NCBI GenBank assembly: GCA_021818605.1 | Contig: JAKAUH010000458.1 | Location: 1-6,771, forward strand | Direction of reading: 5' to 3' | Source of the DNA: Planctomycetota bacterium | GTDB taxonomy: Bacteria > Planctomycetota > Planctomycetia > Isosphaerales > Isosphaeraceae | Length of the DNA: 6,771 bases | Shown here: one piece after another, positions 5,936-6,771 of the stretch | How positions within the stretch are numbered: the first letter of the stretch is position 1 | Layout: each line of letters begins with the position of its first letter | Notes under the pieces: model-generated | What the model was told of the DNA's origin: nothing | The model's database searches: none | Seen by the model: the letters and a program-made list of their open reading frames with translations, nothing else | Program-made: the position numbers and the translations under genes

Positions 5936-6771
5936 TGTATCCGGTTGTGGAGATCGCTCTCGACACGAGCGGTGACCTGGGGGCGACGATCGTCTTCCCT
6001 CGCCCGGCAATCGACCGGGTCGGCGCGGAGTGCCGTTGGGCGGAATCTGCGGGCCCACACTGCTGCGATGGCGATGGCCGTCGCCAGCGACCTCGGATCT
6101 CGATCCCATCGGGGACGGGCGACGGGCAGGTCCGCGGGAACACGTCAAGGCGAGTCGATCAGGATCCGACGGCTGGATCGGCGACGACGGCCTTGAACAC
6201 AGGCTCGGGAGCTGGGGCCTCGGGATACGCCGCCGAGACGATCGGATTCTCGGACGGGGCGAAGGAATTCGAGGTGAGCCAAAGATGGGGCTGACTCGAC
6301 ACCAGGCGCGAGCGACGACCGCCTCCTCGACCGGACACCACGCGGATAACGGCATTGGACCGGACAACGAGGTCCACCATGCCCACCATTCGGAGGAGAT
6401 GCGCGTCGACTCGGAAGGCACCGTGGGCACGGTCGGAGCCGCGCCATATCGGGCGACTCGGCACTGGTCCAGGCTTGCACGCGTCCGCAGCGTGGGCAAA
6501 CTCTCGGTGGCACCGCCTCCGCGATCGATCTTCGCGCCCCTGGGAAGTGAGGAAAGCAAGACCTGATCGTTCCGCGAGTGTGCGAGGTGGGAGCAGCCGG
6601 CTCGGATGCTGCCAGGCCCAGCCAATTCGATCAGCCCAACCGCCCCCACGGCGAGCACCTGGACCCCGATTCGGCGGGATGATGGCCTTGTGAGCTTGCG
6701 CACGGCTGGGTCGGACTCCTTCCTTCACCGTCGGACCGGCTCGCGTGATTGAACACCGGCTCGTCGCCAGA
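5936..6771. other. Long upstream region with no supported gene
   Basis: These 836 bases lie upstream of the minus-strand propeller gene. Several frames are open on both strands, but all give Arg/Pro/Ser-rich translations without domains, as expected in GC-rich DNA. The least unconvincing is a minus-strand frame ending at 6159 (GTG at 6728); its last ~45 codons have about 73% G/C in third position and a less biased composition, so a decayed gene remnant cannot be excluded. A tight palindrome ACCGTG-GG-CACGGT lies at 6420-6433. I found no convincing promoter for the propeller gene, though one probably lies here. Confidence 0.5.

Noticed and set aside
5924..6703. N-terminal extension of the minus-strand propeller protein to 6703.
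   Set aside because: The extra 260 residues are Arg/Pro/Ser-rich without domain features. The ATG at 5923 has a well-spaced AGGAG and is followed directly by the membrane anchor.

Overview
The window reads as a chromosomal segment from a GC-rich planctomycete, most likely of the Isosphaeraceae type. This rests on three things: strongly GC-biased third codon positions, a large membrane-anchored CRTAC1-like FG-GAP/ASPIC-UnbV protein of the sort that is multiplied in planctomycete genomes, and a 'GGTGGGCATTGCCCACC'-type palindromic repeat in an intergenic gap. The taxonomic call is inference from pattern memory, not a database result.

Layout. Bases 2-511 (+) hold the C-terminal 169 residues of an M20-family zinc metallopeptidase/deacylase whose 5' end lies outside the window. 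A 200-base gap follows, carrying a cruciform-forming repeat at 566-618. Then comes a complete class-III PLP aminotransferase (712-2100, +). A perfect 10-bp hairpin overlaps its stop codon. After 53 bases comes an RCK-domain (TrkA-N/TrkA-C) ion-channel-like protein (2154-3224, +), whose pore loop lacks the canonical K+ selectivity filter. An intergenic stretch (3225-3568) separates it from a convergent gene on the minus strand, a 784-residue anchored seven-bladed-propeller protein (3569-5923, -). The remaining 5936-6771 lies upstream of that gene and holds no gene I can support.

How they work together. The three plus-strand genes are co-directional, but the gaps, the repeat and the hairpin argue against a tight single operon. 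The peptidase and aminotransferase could both serve amino-acid or amine metabolism, but nothing here fixes their substrates. The channel-like protein and the propeller protein have no obvious functional link to them. I see no phage, IS, CRISPR, tRNA or rRNA signal and no clear multi-gene novel system. The items most worth a second look are the non-canonical pore, the hairpin at the stop codon, the palindromic repeat, the cysteine clusters in two proteins, and the long geneless leader at the right end.
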